From NCBI RefSeq assembly GCF_900128445.1, contig NZ_LT671417.1, positions 1,350,769 through 1,414,768 of the forward strand: 64,000 nt of DNA, read 5' to 3'. The notes beneath the pieces were generated by a model, which saw nothing but the letters and a program-made list of their open reading frames with translations, was not told the origin of the DNA and searched no databases. Each line of letters starts with the position of its first letter. Position 1 is the first letter of the stretch. This DNA comes from Thermophilibacter provencensis. Its GTDB lineage: Bacteria; Actinomycetota; Coriobacteriia; Coriobacteriales; Atopobiaceae. A program made the position numbers and the translations under genes. Shown here one piece after another: positions 1-8,073 of this stretch.

Positions 1-388
1 CCGCGTCGAGGCGCAGGTCGGAGAAGGCGTGCTCGAGCAGGGCTGCCGCCGCCTCGGGAACGATGCCCTGCCCCCAGAGGGGCCGGCCGACCCAGTAGCC
101 CAGCTCTGCCTCCCGGCTCGACCGGGCGAGGTCGGACGTCGCGCCAAACATGAGGGCGATCGCGCCGACGGGCAGGTCCCCTGCGCGCCGCTTGAGCACG
201 ATGGCGTAGCTCTCCGGCATGGCGAGCACCTCGCGAATCACCCGGCGGCTCTCCTCGACGCTCTCGTGCGCGGCCCATCCGGCGCGCGGGCCGACGTCGG
301 GGTCGCGCGCGTAGCGGAAGAGCGCATCGGCGTCGGACTCCCTCCAAGGTCGCAGGGTCAGGCGCGTGGTCTCGAGGTGCTGTGTCAT
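1..388 (-). CDS. GNAT family N-acetyltransferase (RimJ/RimL type), 3' end outside window
   Basis: Reading leftward from the ATG at 388-386 gives MTQHLETTRLTLRPWRESDA, the usual N-terminus of RimJ/RimL-type acetyltransferases that move an acetyl group from acetyl-CoA to an amine. The segment ELGYWVGRPLWGQGIVPEAA is the acetyl-CoA binding motif A region (Q/RxxGxG/A-like, here WGQGIVPEA). About 129 codons are visible and the gene leaves the window before its stop; family members are about 170-190 residues, so roughly a quarter is missing. The substrate (ribosomal protein N-terminus, small amine or antibiotic) cannot be told from sequence. It lies downstream on the same strand of the DUF6429/PRiA4b gene. 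Confidence 0.85.
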   Translation of the reverse strand, partial: MTQHLETTRLTLRPWRESDADALFRYARDPDVGPRAGWAAHESVEESRRVIREVLAMPESYAIVLKRRAGDLPVGAIALMFGATSDLARSSREAELGYWVGRPLWGQGIVPEAAAALLEHAFSDLRLDA

Positions 389-1721
389 GGCTGCCTCCAA
401 TCGGCTCACCACAGCATCGCACATCTGCCGCCTTCGCGCTCGTAGAGTTGGCCGCCCCGTGCGGGCGCCCTCCTCGTGGGGGCTGGGCCTCAGCCCGAGG
501 GCGGGGCGGCCTCGGGCTGAGGCCCAGCCCCCACGAGGAGGGCTCGCCCTCGGAGCCCCTCGCGTCGAGACGCTCCTGCCAATGCGCGCGATGTTCCTCG
601 AAGCCCATGAGCTTCCTTCGCGCGCTCGAGAGCGCGAAGGGCTCGAAGCCCCGTTCCCCTGCATCCGCGAGCGCCTTGAGCTGGCTCGCCTCGTTCAGGA
701 GGAGCCCCTCCGTGAATTCGACAAGCTCCTCGGCGCTGAGCATCCAGTCGCCAGGAGCGTCGCCGATGCCGTCGAGCAGCTGGGGGCCTGCCGCGGCGAG
801 GCCGTCCACGACGTCGAGGACCTCGATGTCGTGGCGCCATGGGCATCCGGTCCCATAGCAGTACGTCACCGCCTGCCACCTGCGAGTGAGCAGGTCGCCC
901 AGAAGCGTCTCCGAGGCCTCCTCGTGCAGGAACGCGTGACGGCGCGACTCCACCCTCGGCACCTCGCCGAGGACCTCCGGCTCCCCGATGAGGTGGTTCT
1001 TTCCCCCGTGCCTGAGCTCGAACCCAAAGGGATGCGTGTCGAGCCAGCAGAAGCAGCGCTGTATCACGATGTGCAGGTCGAGGAAGGTGAGGCCTGCCGG
1101 GACGAGGATCTTCCTCCAGCACGCGACACTCCTGCCGTAGGGCCCGCCCGCCCTGAGGGGCAGACGAACCATGAGGAGGAAGGCCCTCCCATCGCCCGCC
1201 GCGCGATGATAGGACGCGGGCGGGTCGGCGAGCATGGTCGGGCCCAGGGGCGCGGGATGTCCCGCGGCGGGCCTGCCCGAGAGGGCGTAGGCGATCTCGT
1301 CCATCGTGAGGGGTCCGGCGCCGTCGACGATCTCGTGGGCGAGGAGCTCGGGCTCCGCGTCCCGTATGTCGTCGAGGCTCGCCCCGATGTGCGGGCCCAG
1401 GGCGATCTGCAGGAACTTGAGCAGCCCCCGCGCCTCCCGCACGCCCTCCTCGGTGAATGAGACGCTCGCGTCGTCGGGGAGGCGGTGGATGAGGCCGCAC
1501 TCCGCGAGGCGCTGGAGCGAGCCGAACGCGTGGACGCGCTGCGACACCACGGCGTCGCCGCCAGAGCGCTCGTAGTCGGGGTTCAGATAGAGCAGCGCGA
1601 GGGTGAAGATGTCGCTCAGGCGGGCGTTCAGCGTCGCGGGCCTGCCGCCGCGAGCGTATTCGGGCGCGCGTCCGTACCCGTAGTCGCCCTCGAAGCCGAA
1701 GTCGTCGTAGTGGCAGTGCAT
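389..1721 (-). CDS. DUF6429/plasmid pRiA4b ORF-3-like domain protein, 3' end unclear
   Basis: An ATG at 1721-1719 opens MHCHYDDFGFEGDYGYGRAP. Residues about 30-110 (LFTLALLYL-like segment, then RLAECGLIHRL and FTEEG) resemble DUF6429. Residues about 185-350 carry a PRiA4b ORF-3-like domain: an Arg/Trp-rich strand, then LVPAGLTFLDLHIVIQRCF with W and H, and later YCYGTGCPWRHDIEVLDVV. The function of these domains is not established; they are common on mobile DNA. The oddity is the end. No stop codon occurs in this frame from 1721 to the window edge. Past position 543 the frame reads through a 34-bp perfect inverted repeat, then low-complexity Pro/Arg sequence, then out of frame across the acetyltransferase. 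I therefore list only the part up to that gene. A stop lost through repeat insertion, or an upstream frameshift, is likely. Confidence 0.6.
467..543. repeat. 34-bp perfect inverted repeat with 9-nt loop
   Basis: The left arm 467-500 and right arm 510-543 are exact reverse complements, separated by nine bases (501-509, GC-rich). The arms include CTCGTGGGGGCTGGGCCTCA and its complement. It has no T-tract and so is a poor classical terminator on either strand. It sits at the apparent 3' end of the DUF6429/PRiA4b gene and resembles the other long palindromes of this window in architecture, though not in sequence. Confidence 0.85.
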
Positions 1722-1954
1722 CGAAGCTCCCTTCTCCCGTGGGAGACGAGCCTAGCAGCCCTGGTCGCAGCGGTGTCTGCCCGCCTGCGGGCCGGTTGCT
1801 GACGGCGCAGGTGGCGGCGTCAGCCCGGCTTGCGACAGGCCGGGCGCAATCGGCGGGCGGCGCCCTTCTCGCCCCGGGCGCGCGGGGGGCGGGGCCTCGG
1901 CCGCGTCGCGGCGTCGGATTCGCAACGATTCGCCACCAATCGCCGACCCGCTGT

Positions 1955-2012
1955 TTGACAGGTACCCCCATGGGGTATAGAGTACATCGAAACGGAAACC
2001 CCTAGGGGGTAT
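1955..2012 (+). promoter_or_regulatory. csoR-copA promoter with two CsoR-type operators
   Basis: TTGACA at 1955-1960 is a good -35 box and TATAGA at 1976-1981 a plausible -10, with a short spacer. The spacer is filled by TACCCCCATGGGGTA (1963-1977), a near-perfect dyad with the G/C tracts and TA ends typical of CsoR operators. A second dyad ACCCCTAGGGGGT lies at 1998-2010, just before the ribosome binding site of csoR (GGGAGGGA near 2020). Placement over the promoter and upstream of csoR implies copper-relieved autorepression. Confidence 0.75.
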
Positions 2013-2030
2013 CTGGCAGGGAGGGAAGAC

Positions 2031-2366
2031 ATGACCGAGGGAAGCGTCGAAAAGGGCGTCGAGCGACGCGCCTGCCCACATTGCGGCGAGCTTAAGCACA
2101 CGCCGCGATCGCCGGAGCTCAAGGCGAGCGTCGCACGGCGCATCAACCGCGCGGTGGGGCAGCTGAACGGCATCCGGGTGATGGTGGAGGAGGACCGCTA
2201 CTGCGGCGACGTCCTCACGCAGCTCGCCGCCGTCGAGTCGGCGGTGAAGGCCATCTCGCGCGAGGTCATGCGCGACCACCTCGAGACCTGCGTCGTCGAG
2301 CGCATCCAGGCTGGCGACACCGAGGTCACCGACGAGGTCATGGACCTCTTCAAGAAGTTCATGTGA
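2031..2366 (+). CDS. csoR: Copper-sensing transcriptional repressor, CsoR family
   Basis: This 111-residue protein belongs to the DUF156/CsoR family of four-helix DNA-binding metal sensors. The Cu(I) ligand set is visible as Cys in DRYCGDVL followed by HLETC (His and Cys four apart), the C-H-C pattern of copper sensors rather than RcnR or FrmR. The N-terminal extension contains CPHC, which could add a metal site but is variable in the family. It precedes copA by 90 bases on the same strand and has CsoR-like G-tract dyads in its own promoter. It should therefore repress the operon and release DNA when Cu(I) is bound. The start is supported by GGGAGGGA seven to ten bases upstream. Confidence 0.93.
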   Translation: MTEGSVEKGVERRACPHCGELKHTPRSPELKASVARRINRAVGQLNGIRVMVEEDRYCGDVLTQLAAVESAVKAISREVMRDHLETCVVERIQAGDTEVTDEVMDLFKKFM

Positions 2367-2373
2367 GCTGCGA

Positions 2374-2437
2374 GTTGGGGACAGTCCCCAATTCACATAA
2401 AACATTTCTGTCAATTGGGGACTGTCCCCAATTGACA
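2374..2437. repeat. REP-like pair of palindromes between csoR and copA
   Basis: Two related palindromes occupy most of the csoR-copA gap. The second is a 29-nt perfect dyad, TGTCAATTGGGGAC-T-GTCCCCAATTGACA, at 2409-2437. The first (TGGGGACAGTCCCCA at 2376-2390) is a shorter copy in the opposite orientation. The GGGGACNGTCCCC core links it to the other REP-like elements of this window. It lies inside an operon, so it could fold in the mRNA and tune copA expression or stability. Confidence 0.8.
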
Positions 2438-2456
2438 CATCAGGGAAGGGGCCTCG

Positions 2457-5042
2457 ATGAGGGAGACCTTTGACATAACGGGCATGACCTGCGCGGCGTG
2501 CTCGTCGCGCGTGCAGAAGGCGGCGGGCGAGGTGCCCGGAGTGGCCTGCGCCAACGTGAACCTGCTCAAGAACTCGATGGAGCTCGACTACGACGGCTCT
2601 CCCGAGACGGCCGCCGCCGTGGTGGAGGCCATCGAGAAGTCCGGCTACGGGGCCGCCCGTCGCATGCCGGCCGGCGAGAGGCGCGCCGCGCCAGCCGAGC
2701 GTCCCGGCGCGGCCGCCGAGAGGGCGACCCGCGAGAAGCGCGACCAGCTGATCGTCTCCGCGGTCTTCTCGGTCCCGCTCTTCTACGTGGCAATGGGCCC
2801 GATGTTCGGCTGGCCGCAGCCGCCCGCGCTCGCGGGCGAGGCCAACCTCGTGGCGCTCGGGCTCACGCAGCTCCTGCTGTGCGCTCCGATCCTCCTTGTG
2901 AACCGCCACTACTTCATAACCGGCTTCAGGACGCTGGCGCGCCGTGCGCCCAACATGGACTCGCTCATCGCACTGGGCTCGTCGGCGTCTACCGCCTGGA
3001 GCATCGCGCAGCTCTACCGTATGGCATGGGCCGCGGGAGCGGGCGACGTGGCCACGCTCCACGACGCCGCCCACAGCCTCTACTTTGACTCCGCGGGCAT
3101 GATTCTCACCCTCATCACGCTGGGCAAGTTCTTCGAGGCCCGCGCCAAGGGTCGCACCACGGACGCCATCGCCGCGCTCATGGACCTCGCGCCCAGGACC
3201 GCCACGGTCGTGCGCGACGGCAAGGAGACGGAGGTCCCCACCGAGGACGTGCGGGTGGGGGAGCGCGTGATCGTTCGCGCCGGCGAGTCCGTGCCGGTGG
3301 ACGGCGTGGTGGTCGAGGGCTCGGCGGCGGTGGACGAGTCCGCCATCACGGGCGAGAGCGTGCCCGTGGAGAAGGGACTTGGCGACCGCGTGACCGGCGC
3401 CACGGTCTCCACGCGCGGCTGGTTCGCGATGGAGGCCCGGGCCGTTGGCGACGACACCACGCTTGCCGGCATCATCCGCCTCGTCGACGAGGCAACGAGC
3501 TCCAAGGCCCCCATCGAGCGCATGGCGGACAAGATCGCCGGCGTCTTCGTTCCCGTGGTCATCGCAATAGCGGCGGTGACGTTCGCGGCGTGGCTCGCGC
3601 TCGCGGGCGACGTGGCAACGGCGCTCACGCACGCAATCTCGATTCTGGTGATCTCCTGCCCGTGCGCGCTCGGCCTGGCCACGCCCACGGCGATCATGGT
3701 GGGCACGGGCCGCGGCGCCGCCAACGGCATCCTCATCAAGTCCGCGGAGGCGCTCGAGACCGCCTGCGGCGTGGACGCCGTCGTGCTGGACAAGACCGGC
3801 ACCGTGACGGCGGGAAAGCCGCACGTGACGGACGTCCTTCTCGCTTCGGGCGTGTCTGAGGACGAGCTGCTGCGCGTGGCCTCGTGCCTCGAGCGCAAGA
3901 GCGAGCACCCGCTGGCCGGCGCCGTCTGCGCCTATGCGGACGAGAAGGGCGCGGATGCCGAGAAGGACGTGCGCGTCGAGAGGTTCGAGCAGGTCGCGGG
4001 CGGCGGCCTCTCCGCAACGGTGGACGGCTCGCCCGCGCTCGCCGGCAACGCGCGCCTCATGGCCGCGCATGGCGTGGAGCTCGGCGAGCTCGCGGACGCG
4101 GCCGAGGCGCTCGCGGACGGCGGCAAGACCCCGCTGTTCTTCTCGGCGGGGGGACGTGCCCTGGGCATGATCGCCGTGGCCGACCCCGTCAAGCCCACGA
4201 GCGCCTCTGCCATCGCGCGCCTCCGCGCGATGGGCGCCCGGACGGTCCTTCTCACCGGCGACCAGGAGCGCACCGCCGCCGCCGTGGGGCGCCAGGTGGG
4301 CGTCGACGAGGTCATCGCCGGCGTGCTTCCCGCGCAGAAGGAGGCCAAGGTCCGCGAGCTGCAGGACGCCGGGCGCACCGTCGCCATGGTGGGAGACGGC
4401 ATCAACGACGCGCCGGCGCTCGCGCGCGCGGACGTGGGCATCGCCATCGGCGCCGGCACGGACGTCGCCATCTCCTCGGCCGACGTGGTGCTCATGCACT
4501 CCGACCCGGCCGACGTGGCGACCGCCATGGAGCTCTCCCGCGCCACGATGCGCAACATCAAGCAGAACCTCTTCTGGGCGCTCTTCTACAACGCCATCTG
4601 CATCCCCGTGGCGGCGGGCGTGCTCTCGCCCTGGGGCGTGACGCTCAACCCGATGATCGGCGCGGCCGCCATGGGCTTCAGTTCCGTCTTCGTGGTGAGC
4701 AACGCGCTGCGCCTGCGCACCTGGAGGCCGAGCGGTCGCGCGGCATCCGAGGCAACCCCGGCCACCCGGGTGGCCGTGTCCGTTGAGAGCGTCGCCGGCG
4801 CGCCCGCGCCCGCGACCGAGAGAAGGGAACCAACCATGACCAAGACCCTGAACGTCACCGGCATGATGTGCCAGCACTGCGTCGCGCACGTGAAGAAGGC
4901 GCTCGAGGGCGTTGACGGCGTGAGCTCCGTGGACGTGAATCTCGAGGCCGGCACCGCGACCGTCGAGGCTACCGAGGGCGTTGCCGATGGCGCGCTCGTG
5001 GCCGCCGTCGTCGACGCCGGCTACGAGGCCGCCGTGGCGTAG
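2457..5042 (+). CDS. copA: Cu(I)-translocating P1B-type ATPase with fused CopZ-like C-terminal domain
   Basis: This 861-residue pump exports Cu(I) across the cytoplasmic membrane. An N-terminal heavy-metal domain has GMTCAAC (Cys12, Cys15). Eight membrane helices follow, with the [12 protein letters not shown] ion site (Cys401, Cys403). The phosphorylation loop DKTGT has its Asp at 445, and [10 protein letters not shown] forms the hinge. The C-terminus is unusual. After the last helix and an Ala/Pro linker there is a second heavy-metal domain, M794-A861 (68 residues) with GMMCQHC (Cys805, Cys808), the exact size of a free CopZ chaperone. It begins with an in-frame ATG preceded by a Shine-Dalgarno-like AGAAGGGA. 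Translation may therefore yield both the fusion and a free chaperone. CsoR-controlled operon. Confidence 0.95.
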   Translation: MRETFDITGMTCAACSSRVQKAAGEVPGVACANVNLLKNSMELDYDGSPETAAAVVEAIEKSGYGAARRMPAGERRAAPAERPGAAAERATREKRDQLIVSAVFSVPLFYVAMGPMFGWPQPPALAGEANLVALGLTQLLLCAPILLVNRHYFITGFRTLARRAPNMDSLIALGSSASTAWSIAQLYRMAWAAGAGDVATLHDAAHSLYFDSAGMILTLITLGKFFEARAKGRTTDAIAALMDLAPRTATVVRDGKETEVPTEDVRVGERVIVRAGESVPVDGVVVEGSAAVDESAITGESVPVEKGLGDRVTGATVSTRGWFAMEARAVGDDTTLAGIIRLVDEATSSKAPIERMADKIAGVFVPVVIAIAAVTFAAWLALAGDVATALTHAISILVISCPCALGLATPTAIMVGTGRGAANGILIKSAEALETACGVDAVVLDKTGTVTAGKPHVTDVLLASGVSEDELLRVASCLERKSEHPLAGAVCAYADEKGADAEKDVRVERFEQVAGGGLSATVDGSPALAGNARLMAAHGVELGELADAAEALADGGKTPLFFSAGGRALGMIAVADPVKPTSASAIARLRAMGARTVLLTGDQERTAAAVGRQVGVDEVIAGVLPAQKEAKVRELQDAGRTVAMVGDGINDAPALARADVGIAIGAGTDVAISSADVVLMHSDPADVATAMELSRATMRNIKQNLFWALFYNAICIPVAAGVLSPWGVTLNPMIGAAAMGFSSVFVVSNALRLRTWRPSGRAASEATPATRVAVSVESVAGAPAPATERREPTMTKTLNVTGMMCQHCVAHVKKALEGVDGVSSVDVNLEAGTATVEATEGVADGALVAAVVDAGYEAAVA
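4818..4838 (+). promoter_or_regulatory. Possible internal ribosome binding site and start for a CopZ-like product
   Basis: GAGAGAAGGGA (4818-4828) lies seven bases before an ATG at 4836 that is in frame with copA. From that ATG the product [15 protein letters not shown]... to the copA stop is 68 residues, matching independent CopZ chaperones from start to end. Whether ribosomes initiate here is inference. Confidence 0.5.
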
Positions 5043-5068
5043 CTGGACGGGAGGCGAGGCCTCGGGGC

Positions 5069-5103
5069 GGGCGCCGGGCTGCGGGGGACGCAGCCCGGCG
5101 CCC
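5069..5103 (+). terminator. Hairpin after copA
   Basis: A perfect 15-bp stem (GGGCGCCGGGCTGCG / complement) with a five-base loop begins 26 bases after the copA stop. There is no clear T-run, so it is either a weak intrinsic terminator or an mRNA 3' end stabiliser. Confidence 0.6.
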
Positions 5104-5435
5104 CACCTAAGCGGCGTGGCGCGCACCGATCGGGGCGGACGCCCCGTCATCCCTCCGGGCGACCGGCAACCTCGCGCGCCGCGGTCTTTTGGACGCCGCC
5201 GCGGCAGACGTGAGCGACGTCGGCGTGGGCGTCCCTCTCGGGACAAGGGCAGGGCGCGTCCAAGGCGGCTGGGGCGGGGGAGGAAACCGCTGGTGGCGCA
5301 CGTGAAATGCAGCCAGGGGTTGGTGGTGGCAACCGCTGGACTCCCGTATCGTGACGTTTGGGCGAAAGGGCCGCCTCGCGCGGCTTTCTTTCAGGACAAT
5401 ATACATACCAACTGCATGTATGAAAGGGGAAGCTG
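5104..5435. other. Non-coding interval upstream of the MFS gene
   Basis: About 330 bases with no convincing gene. The only structured element I see is near its right end: ATACAT (5401-5406) and ATGTAT (5416-5421) form a 6-bp dyad with a 9-base spacer just before the MFS ribosome binding site (GAAAGGGGAAG). This is a candidate operator in an otherwise GC-rich stretch. Confidence 0.4.
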
Positions 5436-6677
5436 ATGACGCAGACGTCGGGCAGGCGGGGTGCGCGCCTCTTCTCGCCGGGGTTCGTGGCCATCATGGT
5501 CGCCCAGGTCTTCTCGCTGCTGGGGATGGAGATCCTGCAGTTCGTGATTCCGCTCCACCTGCTCAACCTCACGGGCTCGGGCACGCTCTACGGGACGGTC
5601 ATCGCGCTCGGCAACGTGCCGTACCTGCTGCTCGCGCCCATCGGCGGCGTGGTTGCCGACCGCACGCGCAAGCGCGCCGTGATGGCGGCGTGCGACCTCG
5701 CGCTCGCCGCGGCGCTTCTCGGCTACCTGGCGCTCTCCGGGTCCACGCAGCTCGTCCCCCTCACCGCCGCCGTGCTGATGGTCGCCTTCGCGGCGCAGGC
5801 CATCTACCAGCCCTGCGTGCAGTCCTCGGTTCCGCGCGTGGTGGCGCCCGAGCGCCTGGAGCAGGCCGTCGCGGTGACCAACCAGGTGAGCATGCTCACG
5901 GGCATCGGAGGGCCGGTGCTCGGCGGGCTCGTCTTCGGGTTCTTTGGGCTGGCGCCCATCGTGGTGGTCTCGGCGGCGTGCTTCGTGGCGGCGGGCGTTC
6001 TGGTGCTCGCGTTCGTGCGGGTGCCCTACGAGCCTCCCGAGCGCACGGCGGGGCCCCTCGCCACGGTCCGAAACGACCTCGCGGAGGCCCTGCGTTTCCT
6101 GCGCTCGCGTCCCGTGATGTGGCGCATCATCATCGCGGCAACGCTCGTCAACCTGTTCGGGTCCTCCTTCTTCAACGTGGGCTCGTCCTATATCGTCACC
6201 GAGACGCTGGGCCTCTCCAACCAGCTGCTCGGGGTTCTCCAGGGCACCCTTGCGGTGGGCGGCCTCGTCGGCGGCGCCGTGGTGGCGCTGCGTCCGGGCG
6301 GGCTGGGCATCAAGAGCTCGCCGGCGCTTCTCGGCTGCACGGCAGCGGGCCTCGCTGCCATAGCGGCCGTGCTCGCCGCGCCGCTGCCCGCGCTCGGGGC
6401 CTACGCGGGGATGCTCGCTGCCTATCTCGCGTCGATGGCCTTCTGCATGGCGCTCTCCATCGTCGCCATGTCGTACCTGCAGCTCAAGGCGCCAGAGACG
6501 CTGGTTGGCAAGGTCATGGCGCTCACGGTCATGCTCGCGAACTTCGCGGCGCCCGCCGGGCAGGTGGTCTACGGGCTGGCCTTCGACCGCGTGCCGGCCT
6601 GGTCGGTCGCGCTCGTCGCCGCCGTGGCGACGGCGGCGGTCGCAGCGTGGCTCTCCCGCTCCATCCGCGAGAGGTAG
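5436..6677 (+). CDS. Major facilitator superfamily transporter
   Basis: This 413-residue membrane protein has about twelve hydrophobic helices. The MFS signature between helices 2 and 3 is visible as GGVVADRTRKRAVMAACDL (G-x-x-x-D-R-x-x-R-R-like). The overall look is that of the enterobactin/macrolide exporter-like MFS_3 group, so an efflux role in the inner membrane is likely; the substrate is unknown. The ATG at 5436 has a strong Shine-Dalgarno GGGGAAG. The last 109 bases overlap the 3' end of the convergent kinase gene. A small ATACAT/ATGTAT dyad upstream may be its operator. Confidence 0.85.
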   Translation: MTQTSGRRGARLFSPGFVAIMVAQVFSLLGMEILQFVIPLHLLNLTGSGTLYGTVIALGNVPYLLLAPIGGVVADRTRKRAVMAACDLALAAALLGYLALSGSTQLVPLTAAVLMVAFAAQAIYQPCVQSSVPRVVAPERLEQAVAVTNQVSMLTGIGGPVLGGLVFGFFGLAPIVVVSAACFVAAGVLVLAFVRVPYEPPERTAGPLATVRNDLAEALRFLRSRPVMWRIIIAATLVNLFGSSFFNVGSSYIVTETLGLSNQLLGVLQGTLAVGGLVGGAVVALRPGGLGIKSSPALLGCTAAGLAAIAAVLAAPLPALGAYAGMLAAYLASMAFCMALSIVAMSYLQLKAPETLVGKVMALTVMLANFAAPAGQVVYGLAFDRVPAWSVALVAAVATAAVAAWLSRSIRER

Positions 6678-7147
6678 GCGGCTATCTCGGCGCGCGAGCT
6701 GAGCTCGCCGAGCTGGCAGGTTGCCGGGCGCCTCTCGAGGGCCTCGCGGACCAGAGGCTCCTTCTTCTCCCGGAACTCCATGACGTAGCGCTCGAACTCC
6801 GGGTCGAGCTCCGTCTCCTTCCAGGGGAGGTCCTCTCGCGGCCCTCCGATGCGAGAGCGGACGGCGTCGAGGCACTCCTGCGTGGGCAGGCTGAGGAGAA
6901 AGACGGTGTCGGCCCTCTCCAGGCGCTCCGGAAGCGTGCGCAGGTAGGTTCCGTCGATGATCCAGCGTGGCCGAGCTACGAGGCTTGCGTGCGCCGCGTC
7001 GAATCCTTCCGGCGCAACGTGGCCGCCGTCGGGCAGGTGCCAGACCATGTCGAGGTAATGCAGGGGGAGGCCGGTTATGTCGCGCAGCGCCCTCCCGAGG
7101 GTGGACTTCCCCGCGCCCGAGCTACCAACGATGGCGATGCGCTCCAT
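6569..7147 (-). CDS. P-loop NTPase, adenylate kinase/DNA topology modulation (FlaR)-like
   Basis: This 192-residue soluble protein has a Walker A motif GSSGAGKST at residues 8-16, then HYLDMVWHLPD and WIIDGTY. These segments are characteristic of the FlaR/topology-modulation group of small nucleotide kinases. The substrate is unproven. The C-terminal 36 or so residues (Ala/Thr-rich, ATAAVATAATSATDQAGTR) are encoded opposite the end of the MFS gene and look like accidental read-through. An earlier end near 6680 would fit the domain better, but no in-frame stop occurs there. The start ATG has GGGAGGGG-type sequence just upstream. Confidence 0.8.
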   Translation of the reverse strand: MERIAIVGSSGAGKSTLGRALRDITGLPLHYLDMVWHLPDGGHVAPEGFDAAHASLVARPRWIIDGTYLRTLPERLERADTVFLLSLPTQECLDAVRSRIGGPREDLPWKETELDPEFERYVMEFREKKEPLVREALERRPATCQLGELSSRAEIAAYLSRMERESHAATAAVATAATSATDQAGTRSKASP

Positions 7148-7161
7148 GTGCCCCTCCCGCC

Positions 7162-7204
7162 TTGAAACCGAATATGTGTTCTGCTATAGTGTAGACGTGT
7201 AGAC
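7162..7204 (+). promoter_or_regulatory. Promoter and direct-repeat operator of the RelB/PIN operon
   Basis: TTGAAA (7162-7167), a 17-base spacer and TATAGT (7185-7190) make one of the best sigma-70-type promoters in the window. Two adjacent GTGTAGAC copies (7189-7204) overlap the -10 and start region, where an antitoxin would autorepress. The operator role is inferred from position. Confidence 0.65.
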
Positions 7205-7228
7205 AGAGAAAAGCAACGGGGGTGGGAA

Positions 7229-7510
7229 ATGGCTACGGCGGTTGTCTCGGGCCGGGTTGATGAGCGGGTGCGGCAGCGCGCGGATGCCTACATAAAGGCC
7301 GCGGGACTAACCCCGGCGGACGTCATTCGGGTGGTCTGGGAGAACATCGCGCGGACGGGCGAGGTCCCGGACGAGGGGGAGGCGCAGGGCGAGACCCCCG
7401 ACGCGTTCGAGGACTTCATGGCGTTCAGGGCAAGCCTGCCCAAGGCAACGTGGCTCGCGGACCTGACGGACGAGCAGATGAAGGACATGATTGCGAGCCG
7501 CTATGCGTAG
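7229..7510 (+). CDS. RelB/DinJ-type antitoxin
   Basis: This 93-residue protein begins with a short beta-strand (TAVVSGRVDERVRQRADAYI) and a helix that fit the ribbon-helix-helix DNA-binding fold of RelB/DinJ antitoxins. SPxDVIRVVWENIARTGEVP-like sequence matches the conserved family stretch after it. The acidic middle (EGEAQGETPDAFEDF) is the usual flexible toxin-neutralising region. It overlaps the PIN-domain gene, which is standard for a toxin-antitoxin operon. It should bind its own promoter at the GTGTAGAC repeats. RelB/DinJ antitoxins usually pair with RelE/YafQ toxins; pairing with a PIN ribonuclease is less common but known. Confidence 0.8.
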   Translation: MATAVVSGRVDERVRQRADAYIKAAGLTPADVIRVVWENIARTGEVPDEGEAQGETPDAFEDFMAFRASLPKATWLADLTDEQMKDMIASRYA

Positions 7511-7934
7511 CTACAACAGCAGGCGCCTCCTCTTTGACACCAATGTCGTTCTTGATGCCGTTTGTCCCGAGCGTCCCCAGTCCAAGGAGGCATGTGAGGT
7601 TCTTCGCTTCTGCAACGGAGAAGGCGACATGGGAATTGTGGCCGTGAGCTCGCTCAAGGATGCGTACTACATCCTCTGCAGGCAGTATGGGGAGTCCTGC
7701 GCGCGGACCTCAATCAAGAAGCTCACGGAGCTGCTGACCATCGCGCCGATAGGCGCGGAGGAGTGTGATCTCTCTCTGCACGGGAACGAGCCCGACTTTG
7801 AGGACGGGCTCATCCGAGCCTGTGCGGAGCTCAATGACGTTGACTTCATCCTCACGCGGGACGCCCGCGCCTTCGCAAGGTCAAAGGTGCGGGCGGTCAC
7901 GTGTGCGGAGTATCTGAAGATCCGGGGATGCTAG
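7491..7934 (+). CDS. PIN-domain ribonuclease toxin (VapC-like)
   Basis: The protein opens with LLFDTNVVLDAV, the first acidic motif of PIN ribonucleases. It has a central Glu-containing helix and ends with DFEDGLIRACAELNDVDFIL-TRD, which supplies the other acidic residues of the metal site. PIN toxins cleave tRNA or mRNA and are neutralised by their partner, here the RelB-like protein. Two starts are possible. TTG at 7491 lies six bases after AGGA and overlaps the antitoxin by 20 bases (147 aa). ATG at 7503 overlaps by 8 bases but has no spaced ribosome site (143 aa). I favour the TTG. Confidence 0.82.
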   Translation: MRAAMRSYNSRRLLFDTNVVLDAVCPERPQSKEACEVLRFCNGEGDMGIVAVSSLKDAYYILCRQYGESCARTSIKKLTELLTIAPIGAEECDLSLHGNEPDFEDGLIRACAELNDVDFILTRDARAFARSKVRAVTCAEYLKIRGC

Positions 7935-7965
7935 CTGGAAGGAGCCCACCCAAAGTTACATGGCG

Positions 7966-8061
7966 TCAGTCTCGGCGGTCGTGCCACCTCTTGCGGCGCC
8001 GGTTGCGCAGCGAGATCGCAACGAGCAGAAGCACGACGACGAAGAGGATCGTGAGGTCCAT
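7966..8061 (-). CDS. 31-residue single-helix membrane peptide
   Basis: A short ORF starts 12 bases after the ABC permease stop, with GGGGGTGA as a ribosome site six bases before its ATG. The product is one hydrophobic helix (LTILFVVVLLLVAISL) followed by a strongly basic tail (RNRRRKRWHDRRD). The spacing, the ribosome site and the positive-inside tail argue for a real small membrane protein as the last member of the GntR-ABC operon. It may act as a helper or regulator of the transporter, but no family is recognisable. Confidence 0.55.
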   Translation of the reverse strand: MDLTILFVVVLLLVAISLRNRRRKRWHDRRD

Positions 8062-8073
8062 GGTCGTCACCCC

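Noticed and set aside
1752-5246. Very long minus-strand open frame opposite csoR-copA
   Set aside because: GC-rich antisense of copA without domains; His/Arg/Gly-rich shadow composition.
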